DNA of 64,000 nucleotides from contig NZ_CP109430.1 in assembly GCF_036250735.1 (NCBI RefSeq), forward strand, positions 1,488,001 through 1,552,000, written 5' to 3'. Positions 34,357 to 44,231 of this stretch are shown one piece after another. The notes beneath the pieces are model-generated. The model was given only the letters and a program-made list of their open reading frames with translations, was not told where the DNA came from and made no database searches. Within the stretch, counting starts at the first letter, position 1; every line of letters starts with the position of its first letter. A program made the position numbers and the translations under genes. The DNA is from Streptosporangium sp. NBC_01495. Lineage in GTDB: Bacteria > Actinomycetota > Actinomycetes > Streptosporangiales > Streptosporangiaceae.

Positions 34357-37307
34357 CGGTACCGCAGGTTTTCCTCTCCGTGCCGGTGGCGGTTGTTCCC
34401 TCCCGGAAGGTGTACGACCAACTGGCGCCGCACTCCCAGCCCGAACGTCTCATCGCGGAGATGTCCCACCTCGCGGCGGTCGGTGCGCTCCCCGCGCGCG
34501 TTGAGGAGGACCGCGGACGGCTGGCTGTTTACACCGACAGGTACGTCGCCTGGCTCTACGTCTCGCAGCGAGGCGACGCCTACAGCCTCGGCCATGCCTC
34601 CCCGCGTACCTTCAAGGACGAGGAACGCCTGGTACGCGGTGCGATGACGCTCCGTTGTGCCGCCGGCTGGCATGCCTTCCACCAGCTCAGGGACGTGCCG
34701 CGAGAGACGATGTCGGCGCACTGGCCGCTGCTCCTGAACGCGTGGGCCGCCGTGGGCCGTCCTGAGGACGCCCGGCCGAAGTTGCCCCCCCGGCACACCT
34801 CCTATCTGGACCTGATGGCCAGGGTTGTGGAGGCGGGCCGAGACATCGAGGTCGCGCGGCAGCATCAGGCGCCGCCGCTCCACTACCGCCGCCGGGAGAG
34901 CGCGAGGGAGGAGCGTCACTCGGTCCGCGGGGTCTACACCTTTCATCTTGTACGTCCCGCCGAGCTGGCGGCCGGAGCCGTCGTCTACCTTGCCGACCGG
35001 CCCGATCTGCGCGGCAGGGTGGTGCGGGTCAAGAACCGTGAGGTGGTGGTCCGTTTCGAGGGGGCGATCGACTACAACCGCATCCCGAACCAGGGTGCCC
35101 TCATGATCATGCCCAGTGATCGGGTCTTCCGGGCCCAGGCCGAAACCATAGAGGTGCTGAGGGAGGGAGAGGCGGTCAACCACCGCCTGCTCAGCCAGCT
35201 CGTGGACCGGCAGGTCTCACCCTTCGGGATCCGTTCCGAGGACCGGCCGCACGGAACACTCGATCCTGATCGGCAGTTGCTGGCCTTCCGGCGGGCGCTG
35301 GCCGTGCCCGACCTGCTTCTCATCCTGGGGCCGCCGGGCACGGGGAAAACCAGGACGATCACCGAGATCGCCGCCGCGTGCACGGCCCGTGGCGAGCGTG
35401 TGCTGATCACCTCGCATACCAACAGGGCGGTCGACAACGTCCTGGAGCAGCTGCCGGGAGGCATTCGGGCCGTACGCGTCGGCAACGAGGACGCGATGAC
35501 CGGACATGCCCGCGGCTTCATGGTGGAAACCCACGTCAAGGCGTTGAAGGAAGACATCCTCGCGGCGACGGAGGGCACGGTCTCGCGCCTGGCGGTGTTC
35601 ACCTCTGACGGACAGGTCGCCGACCGGTGGATGGCCCACCTCGGCGACTCTCTCGCGGAGGCCCGTACGGCGGAGCGTGCGGTGCGCGATCACACGGCCG
35701 CGTTCGACGTCGTGATCCGCCGCGCCGCGCCCCCAGTGGCCGAAAGAATCGCCGTCGTCGAGACCGGGCTCGGCGAGATACGGGCCACCATGCGGTGGTT
35801 GGAGGAGAAAACAGTCATCCAGGAACGGCGCCGCGCGGCCGTCGACCGCCGGGCGCGCGCCGGGATCCTCGCCTTCCTCTTCAGGTGGCTGGAGATTCGA
35901 TTGGCCCGGAAGCTGGAGTCGACCCGGGAGGAACTCGCGACCTTGCACGCTCAGGCGGAGCGGGCGGTGGCCGAACTCGACGCGCTGCGCTCCGAGGCGG
36001 AGAGACTGCTCGCCGATGATCCGGAGGCCGTGCGGCTGGTCGCGGTCAGGGACACCGCCGTCCGGAGACGGGACGACGAGGTGGCGGAGGCTGGAAAGGC
36101 CATGGCCGTCCTGCGCGCGATGATCGGAACGGCCATGTCCCTGCCCGCGCCGGAAGATCGGCCGGAGGACCTGGATGGTCTGGAACGGCTGCATGGCGAG
36201 ATGCGGCACGCCGTCGCCCTTCTCGGCCGGCGAGCGGCGATGCTCGGGCAGTGGCGAGCCGGGATCGGGGACGCGGAGCAGGACCTTCAGCGCGAACTCG
36301 TCCGCTACGCCGAAGTCGTCGCCGCCACCTGCATCGGGACGGCGACCACCAAGCTACTGGCCGATCTGGAGTTCGACCTGGTGATCGTGGACGAGGCCGG
36401 GCAGATCTCCACGCCCAACCTGCTCGTCCCTCTGACGCGTGCCAGGCGGAGCATTCTGGTGGGCGACCACCAGCAGCTTCCGCCGTACCTGGACGACGAG
36501 GTGCGCGAGTGGGGGGAAGGGCTGGCTCGAGACGCGGACACGACGCCCGCCGAGGTGCGGGAGGTCGGCGACATTCTCCGGATGAGTGCCTTCGAACGGC
36601 TCTACGGGAAGCTTCCCGAAGACCACAAGGTCATGCTCACCCGGCAGCGACGCATGCCCAGAGAGATCGGGACGTTCGTGTCGGACGCCTTCTACGACGG
36701 GATTCTCGCCACCGATCACCCCGGCGACCACGATGATCCGATCTTCACCAGTCCTTTCGCCATGGTCGACACCGCGGACAGGCCCGCGGCCGAACGCCGT
36801 GAGCGGCCGGGCGGGCGCGGCGACGACGGAGCCGGACGCGGCTACGTCAACGCCATGGAGGCCGACCTCATCGTCCGGCTGGTCACGGTCTACGCGCGGC
36901 GCTACAAGAACTGGGCGGTGATCGTGCCCTATCGTGCGCAGGCGGAGCGGATCCGTGCCGAGCTCGCCCGCACGCTCGGCGACACGTCGGCGGCGGCCGA
37001 GAACGTCGGCACGGTCGACTCCTTCCAGGGCGGGGAGCGGGATCTCGTCGTGTACGGCTTCACCCGCAGCAACGACGGCCACGAGGTGGGCTTCCTCAAG
37101 GAACTCAGGAGGCTGAACGTGGCTGTCTCACGGGCGAGAAGACAGCTCGTTCTGGTGGGTGACACCGCGACGCTCGGCGGTGCCCGAGACCGGAAATTCC
37201 GCGAGCTCGTGGTGAAGATGCTCGACCACCTCCGTCGTGACGGTGACCTGCGTCCCTCGCGTGAGGTCACCGCCCGCCTCGACGGTCTGGAGAGTGAGCC
37301 GGCATGA
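34353..37307 (+). CDS. UPF1/COG1112-like superfamily 1 helicase
   Basis: The 984-residue protein has an N-terminal domain of about 300 residues. The SF1 core follows: Walker A GPPGTGKT (326-333), motif Ia ITSHTNRAVDNVLEQLP, a long helical insertion at about 430-640, DEAGQ (680-684), VGDHQQLPPYL, LTRQRRMPREIG, TVDSFQGGERD (887-897) and NVAVSRARRQLVLVGD. This is the DNA2/UPF1 class of DNA/RNA helicases. Its ATG lies inside the stop of the nuclease-kinase gene and its stop overlaps the next start, so the three proteins are translationally coupled. Confidence 0.88.
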   Translation: MTVPQVFLSVPVAVVPSRKVYDQLAPHSQPERLIAEMSHLAAVGALPARVEEDRGRLAVYTDRYVAWLYVSQRGDAYSLGHASPRTFKDEERLVRGAMTLRCAAGWHAFHQLRDVPRETMSAHWPLLLNAWAAVGRPEDARPKLPPRHTSYLDLMARVVEAGRDIEVARQHQAPPLHYRRRESAREERHSVRGVYTFHLVRPAELAAGAVVYLADRPDLRGRVVRVKNREVVVRFEGAIDYNRIPNQGALMIMPSDRVFRAQAETIEVLREGEAVNHRLLSQLVDRQVSPFGIRSEDRPHGTLDPDRQLLAFRRALAVPDLLLILGPPGTGKTRTITEIAAACTARGERVLITSHTNRAVDNVLEQLPGGIRAVRVGNEDAMTGHARGFMVETHVKALKEDILAATEGTVSRLAVFTSDGQVADRWMAHLGDSLAEARTAERAVRDHTAAFDVVIRRAAPPVAERIAVVETGLGEIRATMRWLEEKTVIQERRRAAVDRRARAGILAFLFRWLEIRLARKLESTREELATLHAQAERAVAELDALRSEAERLLADDPEAVRLVAVRDTAVRRRDDEVAEAGKAMAVLRAMIGTAMSLPAPEDRPEDLDGLERLHGEMRHAVALLGRRAAMLGQWRAGIGDAEQDLQRELVRYAEVVAATCIGTATTKLLADLEFDLVIVDEAGQISTPNLLVPLTRARRSILVGDHQQLPPYLDDEVREWGEGLARDADTTPAEVREVGDILRMSAFERLYGKLPEDHKVMLTRQRRMPREIGTFVSDAFYDGILATDHPGDHDDPIFTSPFAMVDTADRPAAERRERPGGRGDDGAGRGYVNAMEADLIVRLVTVYARRYKNWAVIVPYRAQAERIRAELARTLGDTSAAAENVGTVDSFQGGERDLVVYGFTRSNDGHEVGFLKELRRLNVAVSRARRQLVLVGDTATLGGARDRKFRELVVKMLDHLRRDGDLRPSREVTARLDGLESEPA

Positions 37308-38473
37308 CCTTGCGCGCCATCTACCCGGCCCTGCGGGCCGTCGAGCACGCGACGGCCCTGGCGGGAGTCCGCCCGCTCCGGCTCTTCCCGGTTCTGTGGC
37401 CGCTCTGGCAGGTGGAGATCACCGCGAACGTCTACGACGAGGAGGCCTACGAGGTCGTCGACCGTTTCCTGGTCCGCGCCGTCGTCGAGGGCGGGATCGA
37501 CAGACCACGGGAACTGGCCGCGTTCTTCGGGCTTCCCCTCTCACTGGTCGAGCGCTGTCTTGCCTTCCTCGCGGCGATCGGCCATATCGCGGAGGTGGAC
37601 GGCAGGATCCGGCTGACCGAGCTCGGATCGCGCTCCGCTCAGGCGGGTGTGCGCTTCGTCCCGAAGGAGAGCAGGCAGAAACTGCTCATCGAGCGCTTCA
37701 CCGGAAGGCCCCTGCCGCGGAGCCACTACCGGGGATCGCTTCCGGTGCTCACCAGCCCGCAGATGCCACCGGAGATGGCCACCGATCGCACCCGGTTCCT
37801 ACCACTGTTCGTGACGGTGCCCTTCCAGGCCCGGATCGTCAGTGATCTCGCGGCGCGGCCGGATCGGACCGAGTACAACCTGCCCGACCAGCTGCGCGAG
37901 ATCAGGAAGGTCGAGGAGCAGGACGCCTACTTGCCCGCGTACCTCATCGAGACCGGTGACCGCTCTCTCCTCGCCTATACCGCCATCGGTCCGGAACGCG
38001 ACGGTTTCCTGGAGGACGTGTGCCGGGACGTCCCGGCGATCCACGCGCGGATCGACGCGGAGGACCGCGTCGATCCGCGGCGGTTGTGGACCGAGTGGCT
38101 CGCGGGAGGCAAGCTCGGCCCCGGGCTTCTGCGGCAGCTTCCCCGGGGCCTGTGGCGGGCCACCTTCGGCTCTTCGACATTCAGCGGTCCTCCCCGGCTG
38201 CCGCTGAGCCGGCTCGGTTCCTTCCAGCTCTACAGACACCACTTCCTGCAGTTGTGGTGCGACGACGACTCCCTTCGGCTCCGCGCCGTGAAGGAGAGGG
38301 CGCTGGGGATGGCGCGCCTGCGAGAGGTCCGTACCCAGGCGGATCTCTCCACCAGGATCGCCGCCCTGGCCGGACAGCTGGAGGTGCCCACCCCGACACT
38401 CGCCGATGTGCGCTCGCACGCCGAGAGGGGACGGTCCGACGAACATCTCGCCCATCTCGACGCGCTTGAGTAG
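37304..38473 (+). CDS. Winged-helix-like third component, unknown function
   Basis: The 389-residue protein is translationally coupled (ATGA) to the helicase gene. Residues about 35-110 resemble a winged helix: YDEEAYEVVDRFLVRAVVEGG, RPRELAAFFGLPLSLVERCLAFL, then GHIAEVDGRIRLTELG. The rest is mixed alpha/beta with LYRHHFLQLW near the end and no known catalytic motif. It may be the nucleic-acid or signal-sensing subunit of the nuclease-helicase system. No family is recognised. Confidence 0.7.
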   Translation: MTLRAIYPALRAVEHATALAGVRPLRLFPVLWPLWQVEITANVYDEEAYEVVDRFLVRAVVEGGIDRPRELAAFFGLPLSLVERCLAFLAAIGHIAEVDGRIRLTELGSRSAQAGVRFVPKESRQKLLIERFTGRPLPRSHYRGSLPVLTSPQMPPEMATDRTRFLPLFVTVPFQARIVSDLAARPDRTEYNLPDQLREIRKVEEQDAYLPAYLIETGDRSLLAYTAIGPERDGFLEDVCRDVPAIHARIDAEDRVDPRRLWTEWLAGGKLGPGLLRQLPRGLWRATFGSSTFSGPPRLPLSRLGSFQLYRHHFLQLWCDDDSLRLRAVKERALGMARLREVRTQADLSTRIAALAGQLEVPTPTLADVRSHAERGRSDEHLAHLDALE

Positions 38474-38514
38474 GTCGGCAACGAGACAAGAGGCGGCGGG
38501 CCTGGACAGATGAG

Positions 38515-38732
38515 CAGTGAATCCTGACGAATCCTGGCATCCCCCACCACTGGGGCGTCTCGCGCCCGCTCGCGTCGCGTACCCTGACCAGCCGCAGATC
38601 GGAGTCGAGCCGGCCGGCCGACGCGTGGCCGGTCTTGATCAGATTCGGTACGGCCTGACCGTCCTGGAGCCAGGGCCAGTGCGCCCGGCCGTTCCGGGAG
38701 TGGGCGAGCAGCAGGGTGGGGCGGCTGCTCAC
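38515..38732 (-). pseudogene. 5' end of a gene coupled to the methylase, truncated
   Basis: A GTG at 38732 overlaps the methylase stop (GTGA). The frame encodes VSSRPTLLLAHSRNGRAHWP and continues with good GC-rich third positions for about 72 codons to roughly GMPGFVRIH. It then runs antisense into the helicase-operon side with noncoding composition. A real downstream partner of the methylase has probably lost its 3' part at the junction near 38474-38515. Its family is not recognised. Confidence 0.5.
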
Positions 38733-40933
38733 GACCAGTCGCGGGGCATCGTCCCGGCGGCCAGTCCGTCGGTCAGCCCGTCGACCAGCTCCCCGCCGAT
38801 CGTCCGCGCCTCCCGCAGCGACCGTTCGAAGGCGGTGAGCCGCCGGAAGGCCTCGCCGTAACGGCGCTGCTCCTCAAGGGGAAGCCGCAGCACCTGCAGC
38901 CTGCGGACGTCGATGCGGGAGGAGGTCGAGGCGTGGGTTCCGGCCTGCCTCGCGTTGGCCGGGGCTCGCAGGCAACCGGCCAGGAACCAGGGGTCGAGCA
39001 GTGTCGGATCCGCCCGGAGGGCGGACAGCTGCGAGCCCAGCACCGTGGGGGCGTCGGTGTCGACCCAGGCGCCGAACGCCCGGTAGGCCCCGACGACCAC
39101 CACCTCCTCCGGGACGGTCACGGTGAGGGTGCCCGCCGTCTCGCCCGCCGAGGCCTCACTCGCGGGTAACCAGCCGGACGGCCTGCCTCCGGCCAGTACG
39201 TCGGTGATGGTCAGCAAGGGGACGGCGTCATCGGGGGCGTCACCGGTGCGCACCGCGCCGTCCGCCGGTTGCTGCCCGGCCCGCATCGTCAACGCGCCCG
39301 CCCGGAGCAGGTCGCCCACGGTCACCGTGCCCTGGCCCGCCGGTTCGTCGCCGCTCAGTTCGAGCGCGGACAGGGTCGCGGTCAGGTCCCGCAGCTCGTG
39401 AAGCAGGGTGCCGAACCGGTTCCACGAGCGCCGCAGTCCCAGGTTCGCGGAGGCCGCCCTCTTCGGGACGTGCCGTGCGGGGGTGAGGTCCACCTCCTCG
39501 TCCAGGAGGTCGATCACCGGGACCACGGCGTGGTGGGCCGAACGGTTCCCGACCTCGTCTCCCACCTGGATCACCTGGATGGCCGACACCACGCGCCTGT
39601 GCAGGAGGGACCAGTCGATCGCCGCCCTGCCCGCCCTCTGCGTTCCCCCTGACGGCTCCGGCTGGATCTCGGCCGCGTCGACCAGGAGCACCCCGGCCCC
39701 CGCGTCCGTTCCGCCTCCGGCCGGGGCCCGCAGGACCCACAGGTGCAGCGCGACGCTGTGCGGGGGCGCGGACCCCGGTGGCAGGGCGACCACCGCGCGC
39801 AGCATGCCGCTACGGAGCAACCCGGCCCGGATCCGGCGACCCGCCCTGCGGGAGGCAACACCGGGCGGCAGCAGCAGCACGGCCGTCCCGCCGGGTGCCA
39901 GGCGGCTCAGCGCGTGCTGCGTCCAGGCGAGTTCCGGTTCGGTACGGGGAGGCAGGCCGTACGTCCAGCGGGCGTCGGTGGCGAGTTCCTCGTATCCCCA
40001 GTCGCGCTCGTTGAACGGCGGGTTGCACAGCACCACGTCGGCGCGGACATCGGGATGGGGATCGGCGCGCAGCGTGTTCCCGGCCCGGACGTCCACCTCC
40101 CACGCGGCCTCACGCCCCGGCGAGTGGCCGGCGAGGCGCGGCGTGTTCCCGGTCCGTGCATCCACTTCCCCCGCGGTCTCACTCTTCGGCGAGTGGCCGG
40201 CGAGCAGGATTCGTACGGCGGCCAGCGCCGCCTGGGTCGGGTCGACGTCCTGGCCGAGTAGTTTCAGCGGGACACCCGAGGGGTGCGCGTCCACCTTGTC
40301 GGCCCACTGGCGGGCGGCGGCGAGCAGGAGACCGCCCGTGCCGCACGCGGGGTCGAGCACGGTGCCGACGTCACCCGCCTCGCCGTCGCGTGACAGTTCG
40401 GCGACCTCGGCCATCAGAGCCGCCAGCGGGCGCGGCGTGACGCCGATCTGCCGGACGTGCGTGTCGAGCCAGCGGCCGAGCAGGAAGTCGAAGGTCTCCC
40501 GGGCCCCGTGTTTCCTCGCCAGGCCGACCGCGCGCTCCACCAGGGACCGCTGGGCCTCGGAGAGGCGGGTGTCATACGGAAGCCCCTCGGCCACGTCGGT
40601 GTCCGGCGGGCCCGCCGCGTGCCCCGCCTCCTCCCGGGCGAGCCGGGCACCGGCCGCGGCGATCGCCCTCCCCATCGTGTCGCGGTCCCCGAGCGCCTCG
40701 AACTCCGGCCAGAGCCGTTCCCGGCTGCCGACCTCGTCGAGCTTCCCCTGCCGCCTCAGCCACTCCTCCACCTGTGACAGCGCGAACTGCGGGCTGGTGT
40801 CCGTGCCGCCGACCGGCGCGGGAAAGCTGTCGTGGCGCCGGCGCCAGTTGCTGACGGCCGCGCGCCCGACACCGGCGATCCTGGCTATCTCCGCCAGGGT
40901 GACGGAGACGGACGGGTCGACAGAAGGAGGCAT
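38729..40933 (-). CDS. N6-adenine DNA methylase with N-terminal HTH
   Basis: The 734-residue protein has an HTH at 12-32 (VTLAEIARIAGVGRAAVSNW) and the HsdM-like SAM motif DPACGTGG (194-201). NPPF at 304-307 is the catalytic motif of N6-adenine methylases. The C-terminal third (LRLPLEEQRRYGEAFRRLTAFERSL) looks like an HsdS-type specificity/helical spacer, so methylation and recognition may be in one chain. Residues 244-266 and 267-289 are a tandem duplication (LAGHSP...VDxRxGNT) within the MTase domain. ATG 40933 has GGAG upstream. Confidence 0.85.
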   Translation of the reverse strand: MPPSVDPSVSVTLAEIARIAGVGRAAVSNWRRRHDSFPAPVGGTDTSPQFALSQVEEWLRRQGKLDEVGSRERLWPEFEALGDRDTMGRAIAAAGARLAREEAGHAAGPPDTDVAEGLPYDTRLSEAQRSLVERAVGLARKHGARETFDFLLGRWLDTHVRQIGVTPRPLAALMAEVAELSRDGEAGDVGTVLDPACGTGGLLLAAARQWADKVDAHPSGVPLKLLGQDVDPTQAALAAVRILLAGHSPKSETAGEVDARTGNTPRLAGHSPGREAAWEVDVRAGNTLRADPHPDVRADVVLCNPPFNERDWGYEELATDARWTYGLPPRTEPELAWTQHALSRLAPGGTAVLLLPPGVASRRAGRRIRAGLLRSGMLRAVVALPPGSAPPHSVALHLWVLRAPAGGGTDAGAGVLLVDAAEIQPEPSGGTQRAGRAAIDWSLLHRRVVSAIQVIQVGDEVGNRSAHHAVVPVIDLLDEEVDLTPARHVPKRAASANLGLRRSWNRFGTLLHELRDLTATLSALELSGDEPAGQGTVTVGDLLRAGALTMRAGQQPADGAVRTGDAPDDAVPLLTITDVLAGGRPSGWLPASEASAGETAGTLTVTVPEEVVVVGAYRAFGAWVDTDAPTVLGSQLSALRADPTLLDPWFLAGCLRAPANARQAGTHASTSSRIDVRRLQVLRLPLEEQRRYGEAFRRLTAFERSLREARTIGGELVDGLTDGLAAGTMPRDWS

Positions 40934-41063
40934 TGTGTCTCCGGGTAGTGGACAGGACCGGTGGCGACCTCCCGCTGGAAGGCACGATGACGGCATGTGC
41001 CCAGGTGGGCAGGCGCCGTGGCTTCCTAGGAAGGTCCTCTGGCAGCCTATCCGTTGACTCAGT

Positions 41064-44000
41064 TCACCCGGGAGTCGACCCGGCCGCGGAAGCCCGGCCA
41101 AGGGCGACGGCGAGGTCGTCTCCGGCCCAACCGGTGCCGTCTCTCCAGATCGTCGTGATGTTGAAGGCCGTGGCAGGCATCGCCGGGGCCCACGCGGGCT
41201 CGGGAGCCTGGGGAAGGACGAGGAACCGGTGCTCCGCCCGCTCCCCGCCGACGTGCTCGACCTCCATGATCCGGAGCACGGCCTCGCGCATGTGCTCGTA
41301 GGTGTGCCCGCCCTCTCCCAGGACCTCGTACAGGACCGGACCTTTCGGCCCCTCGCAGGTGATGTCGGCGAAGGGGGACTGCGAGGGAGCGAGCCGGGCC
41401 CCGTGCAACTCGGCGATGAGCATGTGGCGCAGCTGCTCGTGGACGTGGCACCGCCTGTCGGCGCGGACGCGCTCCTCCAGCGAGGAGACGAAGTCCTGGA
41501 AGCCGTCGCCCCTGACCGTCGTGTCGGACTCCATCGTCGTGTTCTCCTCGGCGGGCCGGCTGGGCGTGTCGGTGGTGAGCGGAGCGGCCGGCACGATCGG
41601 GACGGTCGGCGTCAAGGCGAGCGGTGCGTCCGGCACGGTCAGCGCGACCGGCACGGTCGGCGTCGAGATGACCGGCGCGTCCGGCACGGTCGGCGTCGGG
41701 GAGGCCGGCCGGTCTGTCACGGTGAGCGTCGGAGCGGTCGGCTCGTTCGCCGCGACGAGCGTCGAGGTGACCTGCTCACCTGGTACGACGAGGGCCTGCT
41801 CACCCGGCACGGTGAGGGCCGGAGTCCTCTGCCCGCCGGGAACGGCGGATGCCGGGGCGGCGGGTCCGCCCAGCACCGCCGGAAGCGGCGCCGCGTGCAC
41901 CACGCTGAGCGACTGGGTGCACCGGGTGATCGCCACGTAGAGTCTGCGCGGTCCGGCGGGTCCCTGGTCGGCGATGGCGGCCGGTTCGACCACCACGACG
42001 TGGTCGAACTCCAGCCCCCTGGCCATGGTCGCCGGCAGGACGCTCACCGGCGGAACGCCGTCCGCCGGGACGACCCCCTGGATCTCCGCGACCTTCCGTT
42101 CCAGCTCCTCCAGCAGCGCGGTGCCGTCGGGGACGATCAGCGCGACCGACCGTGACCGCTCCAGACCGGCCGTGGCGAGGTCCAGCGCCCGCGCGACGGC
42201 CTCGTCCGCCAGCAGGTCCGGTTCAGTACGCGTGATCGTCAGAGATGTCTCGTCGGCGCCGCGCACCGACACCGGAACCGCGGTGGAGAGGGACACGGCC
42301 CTGGCCAGCGGCGCCGCGAACAGCATGACCTCGTCCGGGACCCGGTAGCCCACGGTGAGCTCGGCCATGTGCCAGCCGTCGCGCCCGCCCAGGATTTTGG
42401 CGAGCCGCTCCCACACGTCGTACTGGCGGGCGCCGGTGGTCTGGGCGAGGTCGCCGAGCACGGTCATGGAACCGCCGGGGCAGCGGCGGGCGAGGGAGCG
42501 CGCCTGCATGGGCGTGAGGTCCTGGGCCTCGTCCACGACGATGTGGCGGTAGCGGCGCGGTTCGTCCCCGGACAGTAGGTGGCGTAGCTCCTCAAGGCAG
42601 ACGAGGTCGTCGAGCGTCCAGGGCTCCTCGGAGGCGCGGCTCACCCGGGGGCGCGTGACGGCCTCCCGCTCCTCTGCGGTCAGCAGGCCGGAGGCCGCCA
42701 TACGGAGCACCTCCGCGTCGTTCAGTGTCCTGCGCAGGATGGTCTCGGCGTTGAGCGCGGGCCACACGGCGTTGATCAGGGAGGCCACCCGGCCGTGCTT
42801 CTCGATGCCGGACCGCAGGGCGCCGTCCGGGCGCTGGCCGGGCAGCGCCCTGGCGTACCTGGTCAGCAGCCGGTCGACGAACGTGTCGACGAACTTGCGG
42901 CGGCGGACCAGATAGGGGCCGCTGGAGTCGCGCGCGTCGACGGCGAGCGTCTCGATCTCGGCGGCCGGAAGCGTCAGGGCGGTGCCCTTGTACGGGGTGC
43001 TGAAGACGTCGTCGCTGATGTGGGAGGCCAGCGCCTCGGGGCGGATGCCGCTCTCGACGACGCGGCGCAGGACCTCGGCCATCCGCTCGTCGGACTTGAC
43101 CAGGTGCGCCCGCGGGGTGTCCTCGGCGCGGATCTCGCCGTCCCAGAGCCGTGACACCTCCACGGTGGCCACTCCGCGGCTGCCGAGCCTCGGCAGGACC
43201 TGGCTGACGTAGCGCAGGAACCCCCGGTGCGGTCCCACCACGAGGACGTCGTCCGGGGTGAGCCCCCGGTTCGTCGGATCCAGGAGCCAGACGACGCGGT
43301 GCAGGCCGACCGCCGTCTTGCCGGTTCCCGGGCCGCCCTGGACGACCAGCACTCCGGGCCGCCCGTCGGAGACCAGGTCCAGCTGGTCGCGCTGGATGGT
43401 CTCCACGATGTCGCGCATCAGCCCGTCTCGTCCCCGGTCGAGGTCGGCGAGCAGGAAGGCGTCGGCGGCCTCGCCGGGTGGTTCGACGGCCTGCGGTTCA
43501 TCGAGGGCGGGGGCCTCCGTGTTGTCCGGGAGTGCTTCCGGGGCCCTGCGGTTCGCGAACCGGGGCCGGATGTCGTCGAGGTAGTCGGTCACCGTGCGCC
43601 CGTGCAGGCGTAGCTTGCGACGGAGCCGGATCTCCCCGGGGCGGGAGGAGCGGGCCTTCATCCAGCGGACGGCCTGGTCGGAGGTCCAGCTGATCACCAC
43701 GAGGTCGCCCTCGGCGTCGCGGACCGAGCGGCGCCCGATGCGCCAGGTCTCCCGGCCGTCGGGATCGTCGGCGACGTCGACGCGCATGAAGACGAGAGGC
43801 TGCCCGCCGAGGTCGTCGTCCACGCCGAACTCGGGAGGAACGTCCGGGACGAACGGGAGGCCGGTGTCGGGGTGTTCCTGGCCGTGCGTGCTCCTCACCC
43901 GGTCGGCGTTCAGCCGCTTCCGCTCGACGCAGTCGTACGCGTGGTCGACGGCGCGCTGTTCCTCGGCGATCGTCTCGGCCCGGTCGCTCGCGAGCGCGGC

Positions 44001-44231
44001 GGCACGGTCACCACCGGCCGCGAGGACCGCGCGGCCGGCACTGGCCGCCAGGGCCGCGGGGTTGCCGCCGATCGGCGCGGCGGGACGGTTGCCGCCACCC
44101 ACGACGGCGGCACGGTCGGTGTTTCCGCCGTTCGCCACGGCGGCGCGGTCGGTGAGGTCGGCGTTCGCCACGGCGGTGCGGTCGGTGCGGTCGGTGCGGT
44201 CGGTGAGATCGGCGAGGTCGGCACTGCCCAT
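41064..44231 (-). CDS. HelD-like SF1 ATPase with extra C-terminal domain
   Basis: The 1055-residue protein starts at ATG 44231 behind AGGAGGAAAC. It has a repetitive N-terminus (TDRTDRTDRTAVAN...), a HelD/UvrD-like core with Walker A GGPGTGKT (299-306), VVDEAQDLTPMQ, LGDLAQTTGA and YVAITRCTQSL. A Thr/Pro/Val-rich linker of about 100 residues follows. The C-terminal domain contains FADITCEGPKGPVLYEVLG and HTYEHMREAVLRIMEVEH, a pattern reminiscent of PD-(D/E)XK folds. HelD/HelR proteins remove RNA polymerase from DNA and can give rifamycin tolerance. The extra domain and adjacent methylase may instead point to a defence role. Confidence 0.82.
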   Translation of the reverse strand: MGSADLADLTDRTDRTDRTAVANADLTDRAAVANGGNTDRAAVVGGGNRPAAPIGGNPAALAASAGRAVLAAGGDRAAALASDRAETIAEEQRAVDHAYDCVERKRLNADRVRSTHGQEHPDTGLPFVPDVPPEFGVDDDLGGQPLVFMRVDVADDPDGRETWRIGRRSVRDAEGDLVVISWTSDQAVRWMKARSSRPGEIRLRRKLRLHGRTVTDYLDDIRPRFANRRAPEALPDNTEAPALDEPQAVEPPGEAADAFLLADLDRGRDGLMRDIVETIQRDQLDLVSDGRPGVLVVQGGPGTGKTAVGLHRVVWLLDPTNRGLTPDDVLVVGPHRGFLRYVSQVLPRLGSRGVATVEVSRLWDGEIRAEDTPRAHLVKSDERMAEVLRRVVESGIRPEALASHISDDVFSTPYKGTALTLPAAEIETLAVDARDSSGPYLVRRRKFVDTFVDRLLTRYARALPGQRPDGALRSGIEKHGRVASLINAVWPALNAETILRRTLNDAEVLRMAASGLLTAEEREAVTRPRVSRASEEPWTLDDLVCLEELRHLLSGDEPRRYRHIVVDEAQDLTPMQARSLARRCPGGSMTVLGDLAQTTGARQYDVWERLAKILGGRDGWHMAELTVGYRVPDEVMLFAAPLARAVSLSTAVPVSVRGADETSLTITRTEPDLLADEAVARALDLATAGLERSRSVALIVPDGTALLEELERKVAEIQGVVPADGVPPVSVLPATMARGLEFDHVVVVEPAAIADQGPAGPRRLYVAITRCTQSLSVVHAAPLPAVLGGPAAPASAVPGGQRTPALTVPGEQALVVPGEQVTSTLVAANEPTAPTLTVTDRPASPTPTVPDAPVISTPTVPVALTVPDAPLALTPTVPIVPAAPLTTDTPSRPAEENTTMESDTTVRGDGFQDFVSSLEERVRADRRCHVHEQLRHMLIAELHGARLAPSQSPFADITCEGPKGPVLYEVLGEGGHTYEHMREAVLRIMEVEHVGGERAEHRFLVLPQAPEPAWAPAMPATAFNITTIWRDGTGWAGDDLAVALGRASAAGSTPG

